Positions 48,701 through 56,881 of a DNA stretch of 64,000 nucleotides are shown here, piece by piece. Source of the DNA: Virgibacillus_F necropolis_A (lineage in GTDB: Bacteria > Bacillota > Bacilli > Bacillales > Amphibacillaceae). The stretch covers positions 806,001 through 870,000 of the forward strand of contig NZ_CP084992.1 of assembly GCF_044793635.1 (NCBI RefSeq), given 5' to 3'. Position numbers and translations under genes: made by a program. The number at the start of each line of letters is the position of its first letter. Position 1 is the first letter of the stretch. Under the pieces are notes generated by a model, which saw only the letters and a list, made by a program, of their open reading frames with translations, was not told the DNA's origin and made no database searches.

Positions 48701-50109
48701 TCAACTGTCAAGCTAGCATCTACTTGACGTAACAGTGCCGCTACACCTGCTACAGCTGGGCCAGCCATAGATGTTCCATTCCAGCCACCTTCATATCCGC
48801 CTCCAGGTACGGATGAACGAATATTTACGCCTGGTGCTGAAATATCTGGCTTAATTTCTTCATATGGTGAAGGACCTTCTAATGAAAAACTTGCCAAATT
48901 ATCATCTATATCAGTTGCACCCGTTGCAAATGATTCAGGATAATTTGCAGGTGTTGCAATTGAACCTGGTCCACCTGGATTAAATAGAGTTGTATTTCCA
49001 GCTGAAAACTCAGGGAAAATATTAGCTGCTCGCCAATTTATTACGACATCCCGATACCATTCATCAAGTCCTGGTCCACCGCCCCAAGAATTGTTTACAA
49101 CATCTGGAGCCATGTCTACGCGAGCATTTCCTTCTGAATCTGTTGGTGCTAAAATCCACTCCGCTGCAGCCAATAGATCAACATCTGTACCTCCAGCCGC
49201 TGTAAATGCTTTTACGGAAATAAATTTAGCGCCAGGAGCTACCCCAATTTGGTTAGATCCATCAGGCTCACTACCAACCATTGTTCCAATTGTATGTGTA
49301 CCATGTCCTAGATCATCGTAAGGTTCTGCTTCTCCTGCCGTAGCATCAAACCAATTGTAATCATGATCTACAGTATCAGTAGCTGCATCGTATCCACGGT
49401 AGTTATCCTTTAATGCAGGATGGTCCCATTGAACACCTGTATCAATACTAGCTACAACCGTACCGGTACCATCGAATCCCATCCCCCACACCTGTGGAGC
49501 GTTTACACGGTTAACGTTCCACTCAACGTTAGCCACTTCTGACTTAGGTGTTACTGGATTCTTTGTTTTTGTTGTAAATAATTGACGTGTTTCGTTCGGT
49601 AAAATCTTTTCAACCTCAGCAAAAGTTGCGATTTTTTGTGCAACCTCTTTTGTCGCTGTAACTGCCATTCCATTTACGATAAAATAGGAATGGATATTTT
49701 CTGCATTCCCTTTCTCAACCTGTTGTTCTAAGTAGTCTTTAACATTTCGTTGAGAAACAAGGGATGTTGCTTTTAATTCAGAAATAACAGCTGAACGTTG
49801 GACAAGCTCTGCCTTTTGAGCTGTCATATTTGCTGATTCAGCACTATTTCTTGCTTTTTTTGCTATTTTTTTCGATTCAGCCTTTTCTTTGAATTTAATT
49901 AAAAAAGTAACCTTCTCATCTTTTTTGAAATCTTCTAGTAAGCGGTCACTCACCTTTATTTTTGCGACAGCCTGCGAGTCGTTTAAAGATCGATGCAACT
50001 TATCAGTTGTTTCAGCTCTAGCAATACCTGGTGCTATCAGTGAAAATAACATGAGTATCGAAGCAACAATACTAAAAGCTCTAATTTGACGTTGTTTCTT
50101 TTTTCTCAA
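45715..50109 (-). CDS. bpr: Large secreted subtilisin-family protease, bacillopeptidase F type
   Basis: 1464 residues. Signal peptide 1-32 (AFSIVASILMLFSLIAPGIARA), inhibitor-type propeptide about 45-180, S8 catalytic domain about 205-510 with Asp223 (SIDTGV), His269 (GHGTH), Asn372 and Ser447 (GTSMAG). Then an Ig-like segment (530-630), an immune-inhibitor-A/MAM-like jelly roll (635-790), a Gly/Asn/Lys linker (798-825), carboxypeptidase-regulatory-like domains (870-930, 935-1013), a further domain (1018-1180), and Ig/glucodextranase-like domains to the end. This order and size match B. subtilis Bpr (1433 residues). The start is TTG at 50109 with AGGAGG seven bases before. No cell-wall anchor motif is seen. 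Confidence 0.9.
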   Translation of the reverse strand: MRKKKQRQIRAFSIVASILMLFSLIAPGIARAETTDKLHRSLNDSQAVAKIKVSDRLLEDFKKDEKVTFLIKFKEKAESKKIAKKARNSAESANMTAQKAELVQRSAVISELKATSLVSQRNVKDYLEQQVEKGNAENIHSYFIVNGMAVTATKEVAQKIATFAEVEKILPNETRQLFTTKTKNPVTPKSEVANVEWNVNRVNAPQVWGMGFDGTGTVVASIDTGVQWDHPALKDNYRGYDAATDTVDHDYNWFDATAGEAEPYDDLGHGTHTIGTMVGSEPDGSNQIGVAPGAKFISVKAFTAAGGTDVDLLAAAEWILAPTDSEGNARVDMAPDVVNNSWGGGPGLDEWYRDVVINWRAANIFPEFSAGNTTLFNPGGPGSIATPANYPESFATGATDIDDNLASFSLEGPSPYEEIKPDISAPGVNIRSSVPGGGYEGGWNGTSMAGPAVAGVAALLRQVDASLTVDQMEQILLNTATPLTDEEYPESPNNGFGYGLVNAYAAVNSIVNGLGTLEGQVTKEGEDSEAPTFEHTAPTETYAGMDLDLNIQVNDNISISTVELTYQDTNGEWQTVEAVRTSGDYKSGEYVVTIPGDQITGDSLTYKWTINDFGNNEVTSEEYVVSVQPGISTGYSEDFESTPVGWTSFGENNSWEWGVPTSGPGNAASGEKVYATNLDGDYESNTNATLVMPPIDLPEGNAYLQFNLWHDLEEYDSGSAYDFGHVFVSTDQVEWTQLMEMRGTTSEWQNAEVDLSEYSGQRIYIGFNVTSDSSVTREGLYIDDVVLSDTSISNKASLKGNKGNNGKMKGHNNGNKGKKGNNGLGVIKSNEKAGLKEKVDPDKIQPKLPVKDNPPVEEDIIHPTLLPLGAQVSVLESGRSVNTNPEDGTFSITHAAGDFTVQAEAYGFESEQQTVTIEQDGVAQADFTLEEIDQYTVSGTITDEATGEPIEGATILLVEDANVTPVQSDAEGNYSLTAYEGTYTLKILARDYIGKEVEVSLEDGNAEMDVVLEPLYTYPGGEIGYDDGTAENARAFYDAGNGWAVKMSLPEGKDSAMVTEGVFQFHGTDWPTPGGTEFAVEVWDASGPDGTPGKKLAGPVEAEAIRNLDEWTVVDLREHSITVDGDFYMVYIQTNANPNTPGLATDENGTNAERSYQYVAGTWSPSPAAEGNYMIRARVSYEVEAPVIISPEENGITNEPSLTVEGTASPTTTVQLLNNGEEVGTAEVGEDGNFAIPTELTEGENVFTAVSLLDGVETGESEPVTVTLDTQAPELTIDSPQDGDKTNRETVTVEGTVTDANLDFVEVNGRQATVNDDGSYSKRILLNNGENVIEVVAQDLAGNTENQSVTIDVKYNAPVLENVTPTEDKNLQTGQSVKIEFDSEPGLRATFMIHMPLTNMGVQVANATELPMMEMSDGHYVGYWTVPSGAKADGAVIEVKAVDSFENETREVAEGKLFINLDEE

Positions 50110-50653
50110 TTTGTTTCCTCCTTTCGAATTTTGAAACCACGCTCATAAAAATTTTGTCTTTACACTCCGACGAATAAAGACATAATAAAAACACCCCTCG
50201 CCCCCTTTACTAAATGATAGTGTAGGTCTCAGCTGTCAGTGGTGCCGTTTGTAATAATCTGGTTGTTAATGTAACTATAATGTAATAAAACTGAAATAGT
50301 TGTCATATTATGTCGAATAAAATCAGAAATTTGCAAATTGATAGATAAGTACTATTGCCTGTTTTTTATCACTCAGATAAATAGACCCACTAGCCTTTAA
50401 AACAGCAGCTCAAGTGTGCATTTTATCAGGATTTATACGTGTTATGACTATTGAACTATTTGCTAGAAAATTTTAACAATTTTAAAAAATGAGCAGTTGC
50501 ACCTATATTAATAACAATTTATTATTCTATTTGCACTCTCCAAATGGGATACAGTCCTTTTTACATTGTTTTCCATTAAATTATCATCACAACAACCAAA
50601 CTTTAGTCTCATTCGTCTTTAGCCCGTTCATGTCTAATGTCCTATCTACACAA
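50110..50653. other. Gene-free AT-rich region upstream of bpr
   Basis: About 540 bp with no supported gene on either strand. It must carry the bpr promoter (minus), but no hexamer pair is convincing; short open frames here lack ribosome sites. Confidence 0.6.
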
Positions 50654-50694
50654 AAAAGCCTTAGACTGAAAAGAATTTTCAATCTAAGGCTTTT
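50654..50694. terminator. Terminator downstream of ytoP
   Basis: AAAAGCCTTAGA and TCTAAGGCTTTT, extended by CTGAAAA / TTTTCA, a long stem with A/T flanks usable on either strand. It lies 70 bases past the ytoP stop. Confidence 0.8.
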
Positions 50695-50763
50695 ATAAAG
50701 TGAACCTTTATTCAGTGGGGTTTTATGCCCTCAAACTACATTAAAAAAGTTGACTGCTTTATG

Positions 50764-51822
50764 TTAGTCTTCTAACGGATTTAAGCTTTCTTCACCAGTC
50801 AGGTCAGCAATCATGGTTACAAGTAGCTCAATTTCTTCATCGATATCCTCAAAACTAGCTGTTTCAACAGGAGAATGCATGTATCGTAACGGCAAAGAAA
50901 CCAGTGATACTGGAACGCCTCTACCCGTTAAACGCATTTTATCTGCATCCGTCCCGGTCATTCTAGGAGTTAACTCATATTGCACATCCATGTTTAGTCT
51001 TTTCGCCGTTTTTTCAAGCAGTTTATTAATTTTGATATTAATCGGTGCGCCTTTTGCAAGTACTGGACCACCATCTAAACGAACATCACCATGTTTATTT
51101 TTATTTACTGCAGGATAGTCTGTTGCGAAGGTAACATCACATGCGATTGCCATTGTTGGTTCGATACCAGCTGCTGCAAAATATGCACCACCCATGTTTG
51201 TTTCTTCATTAACTGTACTAGCCGCATACACACCAACATTACAGCCTTTAGTAGCTAGTCGTTTTAGTACTTCTGCAACAATAAATGAACCTGTGCGGTT
51301 ATCAAGTCCACGCCCAGCTACATAACGATCCATTAAAATTTCCGGCTCTGTTTTATAAACGGCCAGATCACCTATCTGTACGTGTTTCGCCATTTCTTCT
51401 TTAGACTTACATCCACAATCAATGAATAGATCCTCAAGACCAAATTCATTTTTAAGACCGCCGTGATGCTGTGCATTCACACCAATAACACCTGTCACTG
51501 TTTTCGTGTATCCTAGGATTGTAACTTTCATACCTACTGCCGCTTTTGGATTAATACCACCCATCTTGTCAAAATGCAAGAAGCCGTTCTCGTCAATACG
51601 ATTAATAACTAATGCTATTTCATCACAATGTCCGGCTAATAAAATTTTAAATGGTGCGTCTGGATTAAGTACTCCAATAGCGTTTCCAGCATTGTCAGTA
51701 CGAATCTCATCTGCAAAATCTTTTACATAACTTATCCATTTTTTCTGAATCTCCATTTCATTGCTTGATGGTGATGGGGTTTTTAGTAGTTCTAATAAAA
51801 AGTCACGGTTTGCTTGTTCCAT
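50764..51822 (-). CDS. ytoP: M42-family metallo-aminopeptidase, YtoP-like
   Basis: 352 residues of the M42 glutamyl/deblocking aminopeptidase family. Metal ligands and catalytic residues lie in LLAGHCDEIALVI, VAGRGLDNRTGSFIV, STVNEETNMGGAYFAAAG and CDVTFATDYP, with the final His in PLRYMHSPVETAS. These cytosolic enzymes form large tetrahedral assemblies that trim peptides. AGGAGG precedes the ATG. A class A repeat lies between it and the next, divergent gene. Confidence 0.9.
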   Translation of the reverse strand: MEQANRDFLLELLKTPSPSSNEMEIQKKWISYVKDFADEIRTDNAGNAIGVLNPDAPFKILLAGHCDEIALVINRIDENGFLHFDKMGGINPKAAVGMKVTILGYTKTVTGVIGVNAQHHGGLKNEFGLEDLFIDCGCKSKEEMAKHVQIGDLAVYKTEPEILMDRYVAGRGLDNRTGSFIVAEVLKRLATKGCNVGVYAASTVNEETNMGGAYFAAAGIEPTMAIACDVTFATDYPAVNKNKHGDVRLDGGPVLAKGAPINIKINKLLEKTAKRLNMDVQYELTPRMTGTDADKMRLTGRGVPVSLVSLPLRYMHSPVETASFEDIDEEIELLVTMIADLTGEESLNPLED

Positions 51823-51936
51823 TAAAAATTCCTCCTAATACTATTTAAATAATCATTCTATTACAATCATAGCAAACTTTTTTGACGAGGGCACTTTTGT
51901 TTACTAAACCGAACAAGTTGGGTAGACTTTTTATAA

Positions 51937-52366
51937 GGCTCTTTTCGTACGCATTGTTGCTTATTCATCTTCATAGTTGATATAAACTGCGACATAGCAT
52001 ACCGCTCCGGAAATACACTACGCTTTCCGCGGGCTCGCGCTGAGCCTCCTCGCGAGCAAAAACCGCTCACTGCGGGGTCTCATCGTCTTCGCTGTTTCCG
52101 CAGGAGTCTTCGTGTATTTCCTTCGCTAACATAGTGTCTGGAAGCAGTACTATATAGCTTCTTTTACTATTATGGCAGTTGATTTTCGCTGCGGACCGTT
52201 GACTCCTGCGGGAACAGCACGAGTCTGAAGACCCCGCAGAGTGGTCTTCTCGAGGAGGCTGAGGCCGTGCCCGCGGAAAGCAACGGTACGCAGCGGAAAT
52301 CAACCAGCAGTAATGTCACAGTTTATATCTATTCTCTCAAAAGCAACAATCTTTACGAAAACAGCC
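51937..52366. repeat. Class A repeat, copy A3 (430 bp, ends exchanged)
   Basis: It contains both modules. Module 1 (about 52000-52125) has arms GGAAATACACTACG / CTTCGTGTATTTCC around TTTCCGCGGGC, GAGCCTCCTCG, CTGCGGGGTCTCATCG and CGCAGGAGTC. Module 2 (52175-52305) has arms GTTGATTTTCGCTGCGGACC / GGTACGCAGCGGAAATCAAC. Here the left end is GGCTCTTTTCGTACGCATTG, which is the right-end type of A1 and A2, and the right end read inward is GGCTGTTTTCGTAAAGATTG, their left-end type. The body has the same orientation as in A2. It fills most of the 51823-52401 gap. Confidence 0.85.
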
Positions 52367-52401
52367 TTTTATAAAGAGACGAATAAAAAGGAGAAATTTA
52401 A

Positions 52402-52950
52402 ATGACGTTAAATGAGTGGTATGAAAAAGGAATGTCACCTGATGCATATATAGAATCGATGGAGAAACATAAAAAAAGTTTATTACATATTTATGATCAT
52501 TTTACTATACCTGCTGATGAGGCTTTCTTCCAAAAGGTCAAGGACAAACAACTTCGTGTACTTGTCCTTACTGAGGATTGGTGTGGAGACGCTATGTTAA
52601 ATGTACCAATCTTACTACGAATTGCTGAACAAACAAATATGGGAGTGTCGGTGTTACTACGGGATGAAAACCTCGAACTTATGGATCAATACCTTACTAA
52701 CGGAAAGTCAAGATCCATACCAATATTTGTGTTTATCGATGAAAACGGAAATAAAGTTGCAAAATGGGGGCCTCGTGCAGAAAAAATTCAATCATTTATT
52801 AACGACTCTCGTGCAAATTTACCAAACGAGGACGCTTATGATTACAAAGAAAAACTTAACGAAATGCTATTTTTCATGACAAAATCATTTCGCGACAACA
52901 CGGATTTCTGGGATGAAGTCTATCAAAGTATAAAGAAAACAATCCAATAA
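52402..52950 (+). CDS. Thioredoxin-fold protein with single-cysteine active site
   Basis: 182 residues of a thioredoxin-family branch common in Bacillaceae. The active-site segment is VLVLTEDWCGDAMLNVP: Cys61 is present but the resolving position is Ala64 (CGDA instead of CxxC). The cis-Pro loop is RSIPIFVFID. Such proteins may bind thiols or reduce by a monothiol mechanism; the substrate is unknown. There is no signal peptide. GGAGAAA lies upstream of the ATG, only 36 bases after a class A repeat, so the promoter may lie in or at that repeat. Confidence 0.8.
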   Translation: MTLNEWYEKGMSPDAYIESMEKHKKSLLHIYDHFTIPADEAFFQKVKDKQLRVLVLTEDWCGDAMLNVPILLRIAEQTNMGVSVLLRDENLELMDQYLTNGKSRSIPIFVFIDENGNKVAKWGPRAEKIQSFINDSRANLPNEDAYDYKEKLNEMLFFMTKSFRDNTDFWDEVYQSIKKTIQ

Positions 52951-52959
52951 TTATTTAAA

Positions 52960-52986
52960 AGACATCAATCGTTGATGTCTTTTTTT
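52960..52986 (+). terminator. Terminator of the thioredoxin-like gene
   Basis: AGACATCAA / TTGATGTCT (3-base loop) followed by six T. Confidence 0.9.
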
Positions 52987-53054
52987 ATGCCCATTTGTCC
53001 ATACTGTACTAAAAAGCGTAAGCGTTAAAAAATCTTTCAAATAAAGGTGACAAC

Positions 53055-54059
53055 ATGCGAATTGAACTTATTAAGCATATTTATTTTAGACTACCTATCA
53101 TTTTGCGTTTATTAATTACTGTATTTTTGCTGATGATTTTATTTGGTACTGTGATTCATTATATCGAGCCCGAAGAATTTCCAACCATTTTTGAGGGAGT
53201 ATGGTGGGCCTTTGTAACAGGTGCTACAGTGGGTTATGGTGATTATGTACCTCTAACAGTTACTGGGCAGGTTATAGGCATTTTGTTGATTCTATCTGGT
53301 GGTGGGCTAATCACTTTTTATATCACAACAGTATCATCCGAAACAATTAAACATGAGAGCAATTTATCTAAAGGAAAAGTAACATACAAAGGGAATAATC
53401 ACATAATCATCGTTGGGTGGAATGAGCGCACTAGCCAACTTGTCGATATGATCATGTCCAAGGATAAACTTACTGAAATTGTTCTCATTGATAACAGCTT
53501 ACAGCATCTTCCCTATCAAAAAATACCTGTCCACTTTATATATGGTGATCCTACTGAAGATGAAACACTTCTGAAGGCAAACGTGGATGCAGCTAAATCA
53601 GTTTTAATTACTGCAGATACATCGAAAAAAGAAAAACGCGCTGATCATTACACAATTTTAACAACAGTAGCCATTAGGGGAAACAACAATGAAGTTCCAT
53701 TAATAGCAGAAGTATTATCAGATAAACAAATGGATAATGCCGTTCGAGCAGGTGCTACTTCCATCGTTCGACCAAATAATTTACTAAGTAGCCTACTTTA
53801 TCATGAGCTAATTTTTGCAAGAACAAATAACCCAATTGAACTGGTATCAAAACTGTTAGAAAATCAACAGTTTATACAGCGGACATTACCGTCCGACTTG
53901 GAAAATAAATCCTATTTGAATGGTGTGATTTATTTTCTTGAGGGACACCAGCTCCTACTTGGGGTTAAGCGAAATGATGCATGGAATTTAAATCCTTCTC
54001 CCGACTTCTTATTAAAATCCGGTGATGCTGTAGTCACCATGTCAGCTTGGGATAAGTAA
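53055..54059 (+). CDS. yugO: YugO-like potassium channel with RCK domain
   Basis: 334 residues. Two membrane helices (about 15-36 and 72-92) flank the pore loop with the K+ selectivity filter TVGYGD at 58-63. An RCK/TrkA-N domain (HIIIVGWNERTSQLVDMI) begins at 116 and a TrkA-C-like part closes the protein. This is the MthK plan. B. subtilis YugO is the channel behind potassium signalling in biofilms. AAAGGTGA precedes the ATG. The 3' end overlaps the convergent yugN by 18 bases. Confidence 0.92.
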   Translation: MRIELIKHIYFRLPIILRLLITVFLLMILFGTVIHYIEPEEFPTIFEGVWWAFVTGATVGYGDYVPLTVTGQVIGILLILSGGGLITFYITTVSSETIKHESNLSKGKVTYKGNNHIIIVGWNERTSQLVDMIMSKDKLTEIVLIDNSLQHLPYQKIPVHFIYGDPTEDETLLKANVDAAKSVLITADTSKKEKRADHYTILTTVAIRGNNNEVPLIAEVLSDKQMDNAVRAGATSIVRPNNLLSSLLYHELIFARTNNPIELVSKLLENQQFIQRTLPSDLENKSYLNGVIYFLEGHQLLLGVKRNDAWNLNPSPDFLLKSGDAVVTMSAWDK

Positions 54060-54449
54060 TCCTTCCACCTTTTTGACTATGTCTTTACCCATATCAATGT
54101 ACTCAGGTGGCATATCTGCATCAGGATTTGTAGGTGTTTGGAATTGATCTACGGCACCACTTATTGCCCCTGCCTCTGCTGTCTCGTCTACACCCTTTCG
54201 GTATTCATGAGCCAGCAGAAATGGTTTATCAACACGAACTGTAACTCCTGGATAATCAAGTGATCCGGCTACAGCATAAAAGGGAATGCGCAAAAAGTAA
54301 TATGTTTCTTTATTATCGATTAAGTAATCAAAATATCCACTATCATAATCCCAACTGGACCCGATAACAAATCCTTCCGGCTTTAATAGTTCTTCTAGGA
54401 CGTATAAAGAAAACATTGTATCTTCAATAGTAGAATCTAATGGGACCAT
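54042..54449 (-). CDS. yugN: YugN-family protein of unknown function
   Basis: 135 residues, matching YugN in length and in lying next to yugO. It has a compact alpha/beta look (FVIGSSWDYDSGYFDYLID, YYFLRIPFYAVAGSLDYPG) with a C-terminal acidic helix. There are no catalytic motifs or membrane segments. The start is ATG 54449 with AAAGGA upstream; the frame stays open 37 codons further but runs into the yugI promoter region and has no ribosome site. Function unknown; the conserved pairing with yugO is suggestive only. Confidence 0.8.
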   Translation of the reverse strand: MVPLDSTIEDTMFSLYVLEELLKPEGFVIGSSWDYDSGYFDYLIDNKETYYFLRIPFYAVAGSLDYPGVTVRVDKPFLLAHEYRKGVDETAEAGAISGAVDQFQTPTNPDADMPPEYIDMGKDIVKKVEGLLIPS

Positions 54450-54549
54450 TTCTATCTTCCTTTCGAATTTTTTTGCTTGAATCGATACTTTGTGGTAAAA
54501 TGTTATATTGTGTGAAAAGAATCGAATAAAGGTATAGGAGTTGTTCAGC

Positions 54550-54939
54550 ATGACAGACAAGTTTGAGACTGGTCAAGTTTTAGAAGGAAAAGTTACAGGA
54601 ATTCAACCATATGGTGCATTTGTTGCTTTAGATGATGAAACACAAGGCTTGGTTCATATTTCTGAAGTTACGCACGGTTATGTGAAAGATATTAATGATC
54701 ATTTAACAGTCGGCGATGACGTAAATGTTAAAGTATTAAACGTAGATTCTGAAAAAAATAAAGTATCATTATCTATTCGCGCAACAGAAGAAGCACCAAA
54801 GAAACAGGCAAAAGCACCTAGAAGCCAACCTGCAGTGCAACAACAACAAGATAGTTCAGCAGGTTTTAACACGTTAAAAGATAAATTAGAAGAATGGATT
54901 GAACAATCCGAAGAGCGAGAAGAAACATACAAGAACTAA
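54550..54939 (+). CDS. yugI: S1 RNA-binding protein, general stress protein 13 (YugI)
   Basis: 129 residues: one S1 domain (GQVLEGKVTGIQPYGAFVAL to NKVSLSIRA, residues 6-77), then a Gln-rich linker and a charged helix. Size and synteny match GSP13/YugI, a ribosome-associated stress protein. The start is ATG 54550, with GGAG nine bases upstream. It is divergent from yugN with only 100 bases between starts. Confidence 0.9.
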   Translation: MTDKFETGQVLEGKVTGIQPYGAFVALDDETQGLVHISEVTHGYVKDINDHLTVGDDVNVKVLNVDSEKNKVSLSIRATEEAPKKQAKAPRSQPAVQQQQDSSAGFNTLKDKLEEWIEQSEEREETYKN

Positions 54940-54949
54940 TTTATAAAGG

Positions 54950-55016
54950 AAGAGGCCACTCACCATTTTGCTACTATGGAAATAGTATAATTTGGTTACT
55001 GAGCCTCTTTTTTATA
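54950..55016 (+). terminator. yugI terminator
   Basis: AGAGGCCACTCA pairs imperfectly with TTACTGAGCCTCT, with CCATTTTGCTACTATGG inside, and TTTTTT follows. Confidence 0.7.
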
Positions 55017-55142
55017 TGTCTATTCCTCTATTATCTTTCCCTCCTATTTTTTCCGTTTTATTAAAATATATGCATGCTTGTTCTTGATTTCATGACATTA
55101 GTTCGATAAAGTAAAATGGATAGATTGACAAGGAGGCATAGC

Positions 55143-56489
55143 ATGACACACATTAGTTTTTCATATAAAAAAGCAATCCCATTCTTAAACGAGAATGAAC
55201 TTAACCAAATGGACGAATTCGTATCCGTCGCACATCATGCATTACATAATAAATCTGGTGCAGGTAATGATTTTCTAGGATGGTTAGACTTACCTCATAC
55301 ATTTGATCAAGAAGAGTTCAGTCGAATCAAGGCAAGTGCTGAGAAAATTAAACAGGACTCGGATGTTTTACTTGTGATTGGTATTGGTGGTTCCTATTTG
55401 GGAGCACGTGCAGCAATTGAAATGTTAAATCATTCTTTTTCCCATTTATTGAGCAAAGAGGAACGTAAATCACCTCAGATTATTTTTGTTGGGCATCATA
55501 TTAGTTCAACATACATGCAGGAATTACTTGATATTCTAGAGGACAAAGATGTTTCAATCAATATTATTTCCAAAAGCGGAACAACAACTGAACCGGCTAT
55601 TGCATTCCGTATTTTCCGTAACTTTTTAGAAGAAAAATACGGTGCCAATGAAGCAAAAAAACGAATTTATGCAACTACTGATAAAGAAAAAGGCGCATTA
55701 AAAAAACTTGCAACAGAAGAAGGTTATGAAAGCTTTGTTATCCCTGATGATGTTGGTGGGCGTTACTCTGTTTTAACAGCTGTCGGTCTATTACCCATCG
55801 CAGCAAGTGGAATTTCCATTGATGACATGATGGAAGGAGCTAAGAAAGCGACGGATGATCTAGCCAATGATTCATTAGACCAAAATCCAGCATATCAATA
55901 TGCGGCTGTAAGGAATTGTTTGTATAGCAAAGGAAAGACAATTGAAATGTTGGTTAATTATGAACCACAGCTTCAATATGTATCCGAATGGTGGAAGCAA
56001 TTATTTGGTGAAAGTGAAGGTAAAGATCAAAAGGGTATCTTTCCTGCATCCGCAAATTTCACAACCGATCTACACTCATTAGGACAGTATGTTCAAGATG
56101 GCAGGCGCGATCTTTTTGAAACAGTTTTACATGTAAATTCATCTAAGAAAGAAATAACGGTAAAAGAAGATCAACAAAACTTAGATGGTCTAAATTACTT
56201 AACAGGAAAAAGTCTTCATGAAATAAATGATAAAGCATACCAAGGTACGATGATTGCACATACTGACGGGAATGTTCCAAACTTAGTAGTCGAATTACCT
56301 GCCCTTGATGCATATACCTTTGGATACATGGTTTATTTTTTCGAAAAAGCTTGTGCAATCAGTGGATATTTATTAGGTGTAAATCCATTTGACCAACCAG
56401 GCGTTGAGGCATACAAGAAGAATATGTTTGCACTCTTAGGAAAACCAGGATTTGAAGACATGAAAAAAGATTTAGAAAAACGTCTCTAA
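55143..56489 (+). CDS. pgi: Glucose-6-phosphate isomerase
   Basis: 448 residues, the normal length for Firmicute Pgi. Signatures include VIGIGGSYLGARAAIEML, ISKSGTTTEPAIAFRIFR (phosphate binding), the catalytic Glu in FGESEGKDQKG, and the C-terminal YMVYFFEKACAISGYLLGVNPFDQPGVE. It interconverts glucose-6-P and fructose-6-P. I start at ATG 55143 with AAGGAGG upstream; nine codons of open frame before it lack a ribosome site. Its stop codon is immediately followed by a class B repeat. Confidence 0.97.
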   Translation: MTHISFSYKKAIPFLNENELNQMDEFVSVAHHALHNKSGAGNDFLGWLDLPHTFDQEEFSRIKASAEKIKQDSDVLLVIGIGGSYLGARAAIEMLNHSFSHLLSKEERKSPQIIFVGHHISSTYMQELLDILEDKDVSINIISKSGTTTEPAIAFRIFRNFLEEKYGANEAKKRIYATTDKEKGALKKLATEEGYESFVIPDDVGGRYSVLTAVGLLPIAASGISIDDMMEGAKKATDDLANDSLDQNPAYQYAAVRNCLYSKGKTIEMLVNYEPQLQYVSEWWKQLFGESEGKDQKGIFPASANFTTDLHSLGQYVQDGRRDLFETVLHVNSSKKEITVKEDQQNLDGLNYLTGKSLHEINDKAYQGTMIAHTDGNVPNLVVELPALDAYTFGYMVYFFEKACAISGYLLGVNPFDQPGVEAYKKNMFALLGKPGFEDMKKDLEKRL

Positions 56490-56608
56490 GAAAAGCGCAA
56501 GCGCCTTGGTCAGCCCCGACAAGTTTAAGTCAAATCTCTTAGTGATGTTTTTTATCACAAAGAGATTTGACTTAAAACCTCGAGGGGCTAGGCGCTGGAG
56601 CTGGACAT
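56490..56608 (+). repeat. Class B repeat, copy B5
   Basis: 119 bp starting GAAAAGCGCAAGCGCC directly after the pgi stop TAA and ending GGCGCTGGAGCTGGACA. It holds an inner perfect palindrome AAGTCAAATCTCT / AGAGATTTGACTT and a second nested pairing CAGCCCCGA / CGAGGGGCTAG. It differs from copy B7 at only a few positions. Confidence 0.9.
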
Positions 56609-56714
56609 GGCCCTGCATAGTGACCAAAATATTCAATGTCACATTTTATACTTTCCTTACACATAAAAATTTTTTATAAAATAATTGTCAAAATGTGTTT
56701 ATTAAATTCCAGAT

Positions 56715-56788
56715 GGGGTAATACTAATAATGTAAGACTTTCTCGTATTCCCCCTGTGAGCAAGGCGTATAACGCTTTGCTTTTTTTT
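56715..56788 (+). promoter_or_regulatory. Candidate structured leader with terminator upstream of patB
   Basis: GGGGTAATAC (56715-56724) pairs with GTATTCCCC (56745-56753). Four bases later comes a 9-bp terminator stem GCAAGGCGT / ACGCTTTGC with a 3-base loop and eight T (56781-56788). It ends 94 bases before the patB start. It may be an attenuator; it matches no riboswitch class I know. Confidence 0.45.
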
Positions 56789-56881
56789 GTGCTTTTTTAC
56801 TATCCCCATTTTGGTAATAAAGCTCGTGTCTTGCTCTTTTCTGATCTGATTCGATATACTAGCTAACAGGGAGGTTTTCAA

